Assembly: GCA_015680905.1 (NCBI GenBank)
Contig: CM027380.1
Span: 18,804,001 to 18,868,000 of the forward strand
Direction of reading: 5' to 3'
Source of the DNA: Coptis chinensis
Taxonomy: Eukaryota; Streptophyta; Magnoliopsida; Ranunculales; Ranunculaceae
Length of the DNA: 64,000 nt
Positions 23,042-34,545 of this stretch are shown in pieces. Below the pieces are notes generated by a model. It was not told the origin of the DNA. It ran no database searches and was given only the letters and a program-made list of their open reading frames with translations. Numbering within the stretch: position 1 is the first letter of the stretch; every line of letters begins with the position of its first letter. The translations under genes and the position numbers were made by a program.

Positions 23042-23413
23042 TGTAAGGGGACTTGATATCATGAGAATTAGATATCCAGTTTACATCACAATAACACTCT
23101 ATCACAGGTGGAGTTTGTTTAAAATGTATGTCGTAATTCATTGTTCCTCTCAAGTACTTGGCTGGTCTCTCTAACGCACTCCAATGTTCCGTGCTAGGAC
23201 AATGAGTGTATCTGCTTAACCTGCTATCTGCATAAACAATGTCAGGTCTAGTAAAATTCATCAAGTACATGAGACTCCCAATAATTTGGGGATATTTAGA
23301 CTGAAGGACACTATGTTGATTATTTTTCTGAAGTTCACTAGTTGCCTCATAAGGTGTCGACACAGGCTTACTATCATAATAGTTAAACTTCTTCAAAAAC
23401 TTATCAACATAAT
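23042..23413 (-). repeat. Junction: 9-bp LTR stub plus duplicated Copia-C segment
   Basis: The gypsy polypurine tract is followed by TGTAAGGGG (23042-23050), the first nine bases of the gypsy LTR. Copia-C sequence starts at once with ACTTGATATC. 23051-23413 is the duplicate of 12231-12593, equal in length (363 bp) with scattered substitutions, and it ends in the same ATAAT target. The two joined partners share GG at the breakpoint. Confidence 0.88.
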
Positions 23414-24091
23414 TGTAAGGGGGATTTCCCATCACTGAACAGATGACACGTGTATGGGAAATAACCTAAGACTATTGATGTCCAAAATGAGACAAGGACC
23501 ATCAGATCAGTTCTATGAATAAATGAACTCGTGCTTCGCACGAGTGTTTAGTGGACATGTGCCAGGCACGTGACGGATCGCCACTGAGTACAGCAGTTCT
23601 CTAAGTCGTTAGGAACTAACATAGACAGTTCCTGAACAGAGAGAAACTGATGAGGGCGATCTTTGATGATAAGGAAGGAATCACAATGGCATATCTTGGA
23701 GAGTTACCTTTTAGATATAACTTTCCCATAAACAATGGGACATTATGATCAGCAAGGAACACAAGTTATGGTCTAGATTCAGACTTCCATGTAGAGGGAA
23801 TTCCTAATCGGAAGATAGAGTCTAAAGATGGAAGATAACTCACAAGCGATGGAGATAACCCTAAACCTAGGACTCTCAAAGCTCTTCCTATATAAGTCAG
23901 AGGGATTTCGCTCTTAGGAACTACGCAAAATAGGGTTTGATTCTCCATAATAAAGAAGGAGATACGTAGGCAGTTGTCAGACGGTTCAACCCTGAACACA
24001 CAATCATCTCATCCCTTCTCCATCTATCCAAATAGCTCAAAGATCACAAGGCACAGAGGAAGATCAGGGATAACTCGAAAAATCCCCTACA
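23414..24091 (+). repeat. Second Gypsy-T LTR, solo-like, TSD ATAAT
   Basis: A 678-bp LTR, TGTAAGGGGG to CCCCTACA, with ATAAT directly before (23409-23413) and after (24092-24096). Copia-C coding sequence lies on both sides in the right order: RT to the right (ending SQEYY) and the RT tail to the left (YVDKFLKKFNYYDSK). It therefore looks like a solo LTR at the original insertion site rather than an ordinary 3' LTR. Confidence 0.85.
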
Positions 24092-24096
24092 ATAAT

Positions 24097-24846
24097 ACTC
24101 TTGTGAAAGCGTATAGCCATCACTATTTCTGATGATTTTGATTCCAAAAATCACATCGGCTTCTCCCAAATCTTTCATTTCAAATTGGGAGGATAAGAAC
24201 ATCTTGGTGTTTCTCACAACATCAAAGCTAGGACTCATAATTAACATGTCATCCACATATAGACAGATAATCACATATGTATTCACATAAAAAGATTTAA
24301 AGCAAATACATTTATCAGCATCATTTATTTGATATCCATTAGACATCATGACACTGTCAAACTTTTCATGCTATTGTTTTGGCGCTTGTTTCAACCTATA
24401 TAAAGACTTAACTAATTTGCATACATTTTATTCATTCCCTGGTACTATAGTACCCTTAGGATGCATCATATATATTTCTTCATCAAGATCACCATTCAAA
24501 AATGCAGTTTTGACATCCATTTAATGAATAAATAAATTATGAATAGCAGCTAGAGCCATTAGAACTCTTATAGAAGAAATCCTAGTTATTGGAGCATAGT
24601 ATCAAAATAGTCAATGCCTTTTTTCTTGGAGAATCCCTTGACTACTAGTCTAACCTTTTATTTATCAATGGAACCATCTAGTTTCAGATTTCTTTTGAAG
24701 ATCCACTTATAACGTATAGGTTTTGCCCCAGGAGGTAGATCAACTATCTCCCATGTGTGATTAGATATAATCGAATCTAGTTCTGAGTTAATAGCACCTT
24801 TCCAGAAAGGTGCATCTCTAGAGCTGATTGCCTCATTATACGTCAC
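24097..24846 (-). pseudogene. Copia-C reverse transcriptase, right part
   Basis: Segments include AKPIRYKWIFKRN near 24700, a stop-ridden middle, and ICLYVDDMLIMS with the YVDD box near 24260, then FEMKDLGEADVIFGIKI and SDGYTLSQEYY up to the gypsy insertion. The remainder is at 12451-12593 and at its duplicate 23271-23413. Broken by several stops between 24350 and 24660. Confidence 0.85.
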
Positions 24847-24930
24847 AAGATCATCATCAATAAGAAATATGTAAAAGTTATCTCCAAAATTGGTGGATTT
24901 TCTATCTCTTTTACTCTTCCAAATTTCTTG

Positions 24931-25856
24931 TTAAAAAATTTCAGGATCTGTTGATTGTTGCTCACTAGGAGCAACCAACCTCTCAATGCCAATTTTCAAA
25001 GGAAACATATTCTCAAAGAAATCAACATTTTTACTCTCTATAATAGTGTTAGCATCGATAAGGTTATTATCATATTTTACTACTAAAAATCTATATGCAA
25101 CACTATTATGAGCATAACCAATGAACATACAATCAACAGTTCTAGGTCCCAATTTTCTCTTTTTAGGTTTGTTCACGAGAACCTTAGCAAGACACCCCCA
25201 CATTTTGAAGTATTTTAGGTTAGGTACATGACCTTTCCATAATTTATATGGTGTCTTATTCACTATTTTCTTTTTGGGTATCCTATTCTGTATATGGTAA
25301 GCACATAGGATTGCTTCCCCCCACAAGTTTAGGGAAGCTCCAGAACTTACAAGCATAGCATTCATCATCTCTTTTCGTGTTCTATTTTTCCATTCTGCTA
25401 CTCCATTAGACTCAGGAAAGTATGGTGGAGCAGTCTCATGAATAATGTCATTCTTGTCACAAAAGTCCTGGGAGGGGTTAGACTCATTTCTCCACTCCTG
25501 TCAGACCGAAGTCTTTTAATCTTACAGTTAAGCTAGTTTTCAACTTCAGCTTTGTACTTAAGAAACATCTCACCTGCCTCATGCTTGTTTCTAAGTAAAT
25601 ATACCATGGTGTACCTAGAGAAGTCATCTATGAATGTAATATAATAAAACTTTCCCCCTCTAGACATGGTACTTTTGAATTCACCCAAATTTGTATGAAT
25701 AAGGGTTAGTAATCCAATTTTATCTCTAGAAACAATTATGTAAGGTTTCTTTGTGGCTTTAGTCACAGCATATATCTCACATTTATCATTAGAAATATAA
25801 GAAATATCAGACAATAAACAATATGTTTTCATCCTTTTCATATACTGAACATTCAC
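24931..25856 (-). pseudogene. Copia-C integrase
   Basis: The frames contain YYITFIDDFSRYTMVYL, the catalytic-core start, and later LWGEAILCAYHIQNRIP with KTPYKLWKGHVPN and FKMWGCLAKV. The spacing is that of copia integrase. A stop-filled gap at about 25370-25530 covers the catalytic E region. Confidence 0.8.
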
Positions 25857-25874
25857 ATGTCCTAGTCTACCATG

Positions 25875-26277
25875 TCATATATTAAAATAGTCAAGCAAGT
25901 AAGCAGAAGCAAGTTTATTCTCATTAATAATAATGTTGTCAAGTACATTTAACATGAAAAGACCACTGTTATTACAATAACTTTTCCCAACAAAACTCTC
26001 ATTCTTACTCAGAATAAATTTGTCGCTTTCAAAAGTCACCTTGACTCCAGCTTTTCCCAGTAATGACACAGAAATCAGATTTTGACGAATCTCAGAAACA
26101 TGGAGAACATTACTAAGTGAAAGGGTTTTCCCTGAAGTTAACTTCAGAAGAATCTTGCCTGTTGTTCCCTCAACAGGAACATACCTTGAGTCACCCATAT
26201 GTAGTCTGAGAAGGCTTCAACATCACCACAAACATGGCGGGTGGCACTAGAATCTAGTACCCAGTGGCCATGAACAC
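25875..26277 (-). pseudogene. Copia-C protease and GAG-pre-integrase
   Basis: GHWVLDSSATRHVCGD can be read near 26230, a copia protease motif with S for the usual G in D-S-G-A. KTLSLSNVLHVSEIRQNLISV follows in an open frame. Frame change near 26200. Confidence 0.75.
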
Positions 26278-27236
26278 TTATGACACTACAACAGTAATTA
26301 TATCATCTCCCTCAACTAAATTAGCATTGGGAGGATCATCAATGTCCTTCTTGTGCCTGCACTGAAAAGCCCTATGTCCAGGTTTACCACAAACATAACA
26401 ATTTCCATTGCCAGTACCACTCCTTTTAAAAGAAGTGCCTTTGACCTTGAAATTCTTATTTTTGTTGTACTTCTGCTTTTTAGAGTTTTTGTTGGATTTG
26501 CTGGGATTACCTTCAACAATATTGGCTTTGGAATGGAGTTCCTTAGACAACACCTCATCCCTAGTCTTGTTTTTTTTCCTTTATGTGAATGTCAAAGATC
26601 ACATCCTCAAGAGTCATCTGCTTGCGTTTATGCTTCATACTATTCTTATAGTGTTTCCAAGACTCGGGGAGTTTCTCAATCAGACGTCCAGCAACAAAGG
26701 ACTCGGGTAAATCAATACCCTCAGTTTTCAAATCATTAACAAGCGCATAAAAATCATGGATTTGAGACGTTACATCTCTATCCACTCTCATCTGGAACTT
26801 TAGAAAAGTCCCAACAGCATATGTTTTAGTACCAGCATCCTCTATTACGTATTTTTTGTTCAAACTCTCTCATATGTCATGTGCATTCTTATTTGAACAA
26901 TAAATATAAAAAAATTCATTGGACAAGGTACTCAAAATAGCATGATGACATACCTTATTCCCATTGAGCCAAGCAGCGTGATTTCTTTCGAAATCATTAG
27001 AACCCTCCACGGGTGCTGTATCAGTAAGATACTTTGCATAGTTGAGTACATCTAGGGTTGAGAACACCCTTTCTCTCCATCGCTTGAAGTGTGAATCATT
27101 GAAGGATTCAATCTTTGACACATTGGGTAAGTTGTGAGCATTCAGTAGAGGTTCGCGCAGCATCTCTCATAGTTGAAGTAACATCCAGGACTCCTGAATT
27201 GGTTTCTTTGTTCGGCATGTCTGCTGGTGTAGACAT
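26278..27236 (-). pseudogene. Copia-C gag
   Basis: It starts MSTPADMPNKETNSG at 27236, then FNDSHFKRWRERVFSTLDVL and a long UBN2-like gag core (VAGRLIEKLPESWKHYKN). The end has a basic stretch and a CCHC knuckle, CYVCGKPGHRAFQC. Stops or shifts near 27165, 26867 and 26557 divide it. Confidence 0.82.
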
Positions 27237-27251
27237 CTCTTTCGTTAAGAT

Positions 27252-27998
27252 TGTTGTATACAAATAAATAAAACAATGAAAAGACAAGGACATCAATAAC
27301 AAGTAACAACCAAGGAGCGGATTAGGCTGTCCTTAAGGAAAGATTTCGCCCCTTCCAGTGGTGCAGAAAGGTAGTAGTGGCGTCTTCCTCACAGGATTCA
27401 ATGGTTTATAGTAGTCTGACTTTGCACTAGAACAAACTACTCTCTAGAACGGCATATAACTCTTTCTGGCGGTTAAAGGAAGAAGAGAAGGAGAATAGGC
27501 TTTGGGATGCGAGTTTTGTTTCTCTGAATGGTTTCGCGAGTTTTGTAGAAGTGAATGATCTCTATAGACGTAAAGTCTTCTTTAAATAAAGACTAGGTCG
27601 GTCACAGATATGAGAAGGACTCATACTGTTACTCTAAGTCGGTTTCCAAAAAGAGAAAAGGAAGAGAAACCAACTTGAAGTAAAACACCCACTGAAACTT
27701 GATGTTAAAGCAAAAGCAAGTTTAGGCAATTGGTCAAGCCACTAACCAGCCCAAGCCCAAGCCCGAACCCGACCCGACGCGTGTGTGGCTTTGGGTGAGT
27801 CCTCCCTCCTAACACAAAAGCATTTGTACCCTAAGGACACACCCTTATGGTAGAGGAATTCTTCATATTCCTCACTTGCTAGTGGTGGATAACCAATGTG
27901 GGACTATCTTCTTTGCACTAAAGTGGAGAGAACACTCTTTCTTCATCTCCTCCACTTTGCACACACACTAGTATTTAGAAATACATGAGATTCCAATA
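27252..27998 (-). repeat. Copia-C 5' LTR
   Basis: A 747-bp LTR matching 10399-11158, ending TTCCAATA where CA would be expected, followed by the TSD AGATA. Compared with its partner it has several small indels. Confidence 0.88.
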
Positions 27999-28427
27999 AG
28001 ATATCCATATCCACTTGCCAAACAATCTATCTGAAATTGCACACAAGGCGTCTGACAGCCAAGCAAGTTTCCAGCCGACCTGGTAAAACTTGTTAGAAAA
28101 ATGAATTTGCACAAATCCATTAAAATATGAATGAGTAGTTTGTCTCCCAAGTTACCCCACTTGAGATGAAATGGGTTTTTCTTGAAACAGTATGTAAAGT
28201 GAGAAAAACCTTTTCAAAAGGATGCACTTGTTCAAAATAGTGCATTATGTCGAAAAAGTGCGACCTTTCGAAATGTACACTGGTCCGAAACAGTGCATCA
28301 TGCCAAAAATGTGTGACCTTTCGAAATAGGCACTGGTTCGAAATAGTGCTTTATGTCAAAATGGTGTGTCTTTTCAAAACATGTGACTTTTCAAAGAGTT
28401 GCTTACTTTTTCCCAAGAGTTACTGTG

Positions 28428-30074
28428 TGATAAGTGCTTAAAAAGTGCTATTTAACCCTCGATTATGCCTCTTGTTTAGCTATCTTAGTAGACTAATAGT
28501 GTTTGTAAGTTATGTTTTAAGATTCTACAGGTGAAAAAGAGAGTTTTGTAGAATATTAGAGAAAATGGGGTAAAACGAAGCAATTCGGAGCATTAAGGAT
28601 CACATGGGAGGTCCGTGGACAATCATGGAGAAGGCCAAGGAATTGGAGCTATTAAAGATGCGACTTGGACCTATTTTAAAGTCTATTTGGAAGCCCAAGG
28701 CCAAAGGATTCGTTGCTTGGACCAAAGCCCACAAAAGAGGATAGAAGGATAGAGCATAAGAGAGAAAATCGGCTTATGCGTCTGGGACGCATGGATCGAG
28801 TGTCCAAACATATTGACTGCATCTGGGACGCATAGATCGAGCGTCCAGACGCATTGATTAAGTCTGGGATGCATGAATAATGCGTCCAGACGCATGAATC
28901 GACACTGTAGCCAATTCCTTCTCAGTTTTGAAGACGAAGTCGAACTCTGGAAGAAGTCCATTTATATTAGGAAACAAATGACGGTTTGGAATGCTTCTAA
29001 AGCTCATTGTAACCCCTATAAATAGAGGACCTAAGTGCCTCATGTATTTTGCCAATTCACTTATATTCTTGTCTCCAGAACTTGAGGCAGAGAGAGATTA
29101 ATAATAAAAGATCGGTTTTAACTAGCTGAGTCTTAATAAATTAGTCTTTCTAGTCTTATGTTCTTCGACTCTTCTTCTTCTCGTTCTTCGTGTTCTTCCT
29201 TCTATATGGAAGGCTAATCTTCTCCTTCAAGGGAGGAGATGAAGCCGGTGCTTAAGGTTTAATGATTCTTCTGGTTCATGGTGTTCTTCAATCAGGTTAG
29301 TTCTTTATATTTTTAGTTATTAGTTCCATTGCCCACACCAGGGGATGGAAGTACAGAATAGGGTTTATGTTTTGCAATATTAATATCATGCTAGTGTTCT
29401 TTACTTTTCTTCTAGTAGTGTAATTCTTTAGAGTTAGGGAAGTATTCTTTGTGTTGCCTTAGAAAGGGTAGCTCAGGGAGTGGCTGCCTAGGGGAAGTAT
29501 TCTTTGTGTTTACCTTAAGTGGTGATTCATTGAATGGCCGCCCTATTAGGAAGTACTCCTTGATGTTGCTCTTGGTAATACATTGAATGGCTGCTCGAGC
29601 TTACATAAAAGGAAAGAAGATATTAATAGCATAAACATAGGAATAACCTTAAGTAGAGTTAATTATTAACGATGTTTCATCCAAGAGGGCATTGGCACTC
29701 GCTCGATTGCCTAATTGTAGTCTACTTATAAGAACAACCATGAAGCAGAAGGTCATAGATCAAAAATATTGGTGGATTCTAATCTCTTGAATTCCCTCTC
29801 TTATAAATTCTCAATAGTTTAGTTAATTTAGTTTAGTTTAGCATTAGAATCTACAATCTCTACAATATTAGTTTTTAATCCCTCAAACCCCCTTTCCAGT
29901 CCTGTCCTTCACATAACATACACTTAAAAGTGGAACGATACCCTACTCATCCTTTACTTATTGAGGGATAATTAGGTTTTGATACGCTTCTATTTGTTCA
30001 ACGACCACATACATCTACATCATCTATCTACATCATTCATACATCATCTAAACACACAAAAGAAGCGAGTGTCA
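28428..30074 (+). repeat. Gypsy-H 5' LTR
   Basis: A 1647-bp LTR with TATAAATA at 29017-29024. U3 has several near-perfect palindromes with arms ATGCGTC and GACGCAT, at about 28777-28793 and 28877-28893. Most of the LTR is nearly identical to 36432-38081. Confidence 0.9.
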
Positions 30075-30599
30075 AATGGTGCCGCTGCCATTTTAAGTTG
30101 TTTATGTTTAACATTTTCTTTCAAGATTAGAAGTTTAGATCTTGAGGTAATTTTAGCCGCATCATCCATCCTTTTGAGAAAGAGAGAAGCTTGAAGGACA
30201 TCTCGAAGACAAGATCTACCATCCAGGTTAGTCGAATCTTCATTTTTTTATTTCATTCTTATTATAGTTGCATCATAGTTTAGTTTTATTGCTTTCTAGT
30301 ATAATTGCATTTAGGATCTTTTCAACAATTGAAGTTGTAAGCCAACATAGCGAAATATCAGACTCTAGTGTTTCTTGTCTGAATCTTGACAAACAGACTA
30401 TCGTCTGTGGGCAGTGGTACTTAAGCAATCCAAGTGATTCACCATAACCCTAGAAGAGACAGCTTTAGACAACGGGCGAGATACTAGCTGCAAAGCCCAA
30501 CCAAGTTGAAGAAAAGTAGTTTTGCATATATTAGTATAATTTAGAATAATTGCATATTATTTAAGCATAGTAGGATAGTTTTTTTCGTCATTTTCGCAT

Positions 30600-32799
30600 A
30601 GCATTTTCTAGTGTATGCCCCGTCGTCCATATCATCGTCCGGTAAGAACACAACAGTGGACAAGGTTTAACAACCGACTCACAAGAATACTAGACGAGAT
30701 TGGTACAATGGCCGCACCCAATGATGGAGGTGTTTTGGACACCAATAATCCTGAAGCTATCCTACCCATGCAAGCAACAACAGGGAAGAAGGCCGAAATT
30801 TTCTATTCGCCAATCATTGGAGACCACCCCAGTATTGTTTTTCCGAGACGAAGCTAACCAGGTTTGAACTTAGAGCATCAAGAATCTCTATGCTTCCAAA
30901 GTTCAATGGTTCGAATAATGTTCACCTTTATGTTCACATGAACAAATTTCTATCGATCCTCGAACTTTCAAAACCGAATATCAGGGATGAGAGTATCAAG
31001 TTAATTATTTTTCCACTCTCACTCAAAGGTAAAGCATCCAAATGGTTAACTGCACAGCCAATCAATTCAATCAACAACTGGGAGAAGTTGAGAACAAAGT
31101 TTATGAACAAATTCTACCCACCCTGAAGACGGATGCCATGCGAAAGCCATCGGCAATTTCAAAGGGAAGGTGGTGAAGAATATCATCAAAACCTGGGAGA
31201 AATTCAATAATCTGCTAGTCTCATGTCCACATCATGGTTATGATAAGAGCACACCGCTCATTTTTTTCTTTCGAGGACTTTCTACTATGAACAAGCAGAT
31301 GATACAGTCAATGCATCAAGGTAAGTTTACATCATTGGATGGAGAGGAAGCCTACAACTTTCTCGAGAATTTAGCTGAAGAAACTCAACAATGGAGTACT
31401 AGCAACGAGGACGTAGCTAGAGTGGAGGGGGTGCCGAAGCAATTTGGCAACCAAATTCAAGAAGACCCAAATCATGCAATGCTATCAATTATGGCAAGCT
31501 TATCAACAGGGACTTGAAACTCTAAACAAGAAGTTTGATAAGTTCTCCATGAATCCTCCAAAAGTAAACAATTTCCAAGCTAAACCTCAGCCATCCAAGC
31601 CTTGTTATGCAATTTGTGAGCTATGTTCTGATGGAAGCCACACCACTGAAGAGTGTTCGTACTATCTGGATACTAATGCAGAGGCATGTAGTATCAACTC
31701 TTTAGGAAGAAATAACTAGTTCAATCAGGGACAGAATTATTGGAAGCCACAAAATACAAATCAGAGGAATTTTCCTCCGGATTCCGTGAATCGACCAAAT
31801 CGCCTGTAATAACCCGATGATCGGTTCAAAACCGACAAAGAACCATACGTAAATCAACAGTCATACCATAACCAGCAATACCAAGCCAACACACACAGAG
31901 AGTTAGTACCAGATCTTATGAGTGGATATATTACCCCTATGCCTCAGTCGAGCAAAGCAGTTATCCCACATATGGAAGAAGCTATCACCACCATTGTCAA
32001 TGAGCTGAAACAGACAAATCAAAGAACCTAGAAGTTGGAGAATAACTTTAGTGTCATTCAAGGCCAGATAGGGCAAATTGTTGCCGCCTTGACAGAGAGA
32101 TCAAAAGGAGCATTACCAAGCCAGCTGGAGCCAAATCCGAAAGGAAGAGGTGTCCTGCAGGTGGATAACCTGGAGATTACTCAATCGAATGCCCAAGTTA
32201 ATTCTGTCACCACTCTGAGGTCAGGCAAGATAGTTGATAACAAGATTGTCTATGAACCAAGAAAAGATTCTGCAGAGCCTAAGATAACTTATGTCCCCAC
32301 CATCCCACCCAGTTCTAACATTCCAGATATATCTAGTGTTGTGCAACCTGCTGAAGAAACTGTTGCAAAAGAAGTTGAAGGAACTACTGTGGAAGTAAGT
32401 AAGAAGAAGCCATCACGAGTGACTCCACCTGTCACTCCATTATCTGTTACCAAGCCAACCGAAGCCGAACGAAGAGAACCGATATTGAAGAATCCGCTAG
32501 CACCGTTTCCTTTGAAACTAGTGAATACCAGAAAAGATGACCAATACAAGGAGATTTGCGATGTATTTCAGAATTTACAGATTAATATCCCATTTCTGAC
32601 CGCCATCAAGCAAGTTCCCTCATATGCCAAGTTCCTGAAAGATCTAGTAAAGAAGAAGACCAACATTCCGAAAGAAGCTTTTATCGCTCAAAGATGTTCA
32701 TCATACCTACATAATCTATCGGTTGTGAAACCGAAAGATCCCCGAAAGTCCAACTGTTACATGCGAATGGAGATTCTTTGGAGGAACAAGCTTTATTAG
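30600..32799 (+). pseudogene. Gypsy-H gag and protease start
   Basis: Starts at about 30615 with an arginine-rich N-terminus (MPRRPYHRP). Next come MLPKFNGSNNVHLYVHMNKF and LKGKASKWLTAQPINSINNW, the gag core. ICELCSDGSHTTEECSY gives a degenerate zinc knuckle near 31615-31665, and FSVIQGQIGQIVAALTE marks the Athila gag C-terminus at 32050. Frames break near 30857, 31126, 31517 and 31720-32030. Confidence 0.8.
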
Positions 32800-33039
32800 A
32801 TTTGGGTGCCGGTGTGAATCTTCTACCATATTTCGCCTACAAAAGTTGGGCTTGAAGGATCTAAAACCGACCGATGTTACTTTTACAAATGGCGATAGAT
32901 CGCTGAAGATACCTAGAGGAATAATTGAAGACGCGTCATAGTCAAGATCGAAGATTTCTATTATCCGGTTGATTTCATAGTACTTTCGACACATAACCTA
33001 CATCGGTAGGCGATACCAATCATTCTAGGCGCACCATTC

Positions 33040-34305
33040 TTGGCCACTGCAAATGCACTCATCAACTGTCGAAACGGTAATATGACGTTATCCTTTGGTA
33101 ATATGAGAGTCGAAACCAATATTTTCCATACGTTACAGCAACCACAGGAGGTGTGTGCTGTGAACGAGGTTTGTATGATTGAAGCGTTAGCACAGGATTA
33201 TCTGACTCATTCATATCCCAACGACGAAGTTGTTAAAAGCTCGGCCGGACTTCGGTATGAGGAACTTAGTGTTAAGGCAATGCCTGATGTACCATATAAA
33301 GAGCTTAAGAAGGAGCCGCCTAAGCTAGAATTGAAGCCTTTGCCGTCTACACTCAAGTATGTTTTCTTGGGAGAATTGGGAACCTACCCAGTAGTCATTG
33401 CATCAGATTTGACTGAGGAGCAGGAATCCAGGTTAGTAGCACTTTTAAAGGAACACAAGTCAGCTATAGGTTGGACAATTGATGATATCAAGGGGATCAG
33501 CCCTATGATAGTTCAACATAGGATTCGTTTGGAAGAGGATTCCAATACTTCTAAGCAACCACAGAGGAGGCTTAATCTGAAGATGAAGGAAGTAGTTCGA
33601 GAAGAGGACGTCAAACTCCTTGATGCCAACATTATCTACCCTATTTCTGATAGTCAATGGGTTAGTCTAGTTCAAGTTGTGCCGAAGAAGTCCGGAACCA
33701 CAGTAATCGAGAATGAGAACAATAAGTTGATTCCAACCAGGATTCAGACTGGATGGAGAGTTTGCATCGATTACAAGAAGTTGAATAGCGCATCGAGGAA
33801 AGATCATTTTCCATTGCCTTTTATTGATAAGATATTAGGAAGATTAGCTGGACAAGCTTACTACTACTTTCTTGATGGTTACTCAGGATACTTTCAGATC
33901 CATATTCACCCTGAGAACCAAGAGAAGACATTCACATGTCCTTTTGAGGATTGTCTGCATCATCTCTCCTTAGTCCTTAAACGTTGTTGCGATACCAACT
34001 TAGTTCTGAACTGGGAAAAGTGTCACTTCATGGTAAAGGAAGGGATACTGTTGGAAGGAATTCTAGTAGATCGAGCAAAAATGTCTACAGGAAGTAAGCA
34101 TGTTGTCAAAAGATCAGTTTTGAGATGGAAACCTAAGTATTCCCCACCTGTTAGTTTATGGGATTTACTCCCTGTTGACCTTCAAAGGAAGATTATTTCT
34201 ATGGCTCGTATAGGATTCGGTAAAAGTCCATTTGCACATAAGAGGAGAGTGCGTAAGCTAGGTTGCTTTGTAAGAATTACCATTCAAACTTGTCCCGGGT
34301 TCTGA
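33040..34305 (+). CDS. Gypsy-H protease tail and truncated RT, open frame
   Basis: A 421-residue open frame, in line with IPIILGAPFLATANALINC of the protease just upstream. It contains SDSQWVSLVQVVPKKSGTT, GWRVCIDYKKLNSASRKDHF and YYFLDGYSGYFQI. After FTCPFEDC it jumps to LHHLSLVLKRC, which normally lies after the catalytic F/Y-M-D-D box. That box and its surroundings are deleted in frame. The last 80 residues do not match RT. The frame is long but cannot encode an active enzyme. Confidence 0.85.
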   Translation: MATANALINCRNGNMTLSFGNMRVETNIFHTLQQPQEVCAVNEVCMIEALAQDYLTHSYPNDEVVKSSAGLRYEELSVKAMPDVPYKELKKEPPKLELKPLPSTLKYVFLGELGTYPVVIASDLTEEQESRLVALLKEHKSAIGWTIDDIKGISPMIVQHRIRLEEDSNTSKQPQRRLNLKMKEVVREEDVKLLDANIIYPISDSQWVSLVQVVPKKSGTTVIENENNKLIPTRIQTGWRVCIDYKKLNSASRKDHFPLPFIDKILGRLAGQAYYYFLDGYSGYFQIHIHPENQEKTFTCPFEDCLHHLSLVLKRCCDTNLVLNWEKCHFMVKEGILLEGILVDRAKMSTGSKHVVKRSVLRWKPKYSPPVSLWDLLPVDLQRKIISMARIGFGKSPFAHKRRVRKLGCFVRITIQTCPGF

Positions 34306-34408
34306 CCATTAAGAGAAAATTGTTGGTACAAGGTATACTTTTGTCAATCACATGCTGAGACAGACCAGAAGAATTCCTACAAAGTGGAACCGAGTGGGTG
34401 GGAGTACT

Positions 34409-34545
34409 AGTCTTGAGGATTTGACTATAAAGGACTCAAAAGTCTTGAGGATCTGACTTTAAAAGACTCACATTATGTCTTGAGGATCTGACTTTAAAAG
34501 ACTCACATTACGTCTTGGGGATCTGACGTAAAAAGACCTAAAAAT
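34409..34545. repeat. Four tandem repeats of about 37 bp in Gypsy-H
   Basis: Units of the form GTCTTGAGGATCTGACTTT followed by AAAAGACTCACATTA occur about four times, with the outer two most diverged. They lie in the noncoding 3' half of the element. No function is evident. Confidence 0.8.

Larger units (their letters stand above)
10399..27998 (-). mobile_element. Copia-C: Ty1/copia element split by a nested Tat gypsy
   Basis: The TSD AGATA at 10394-10398 and 27999-28003 bounds the element. On the minus strand the 5' LTR is 27252-27998 and the 3' LTR is 10399-11158. Gag, protease, integrase, RT and RNase H follow in order, but RT is interrupted between 24097 and 12593 by the gypsy complex. 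All domains except RNase H carry stops or shifts. The gag ATG (27236) lies only 15 nt inside the 5' LTR, and no normal TGGTATCAGAGC-type primer site is visible there. Confidence 0.9.

Noticed and set aside
23414..24091. Plain 3' LTR of Gypsy-T
   Set aside because: The sequence directly before it is Copia-C, not gypsy, and it carries ATAAT on both sides. The gypsy body ends at 23041.
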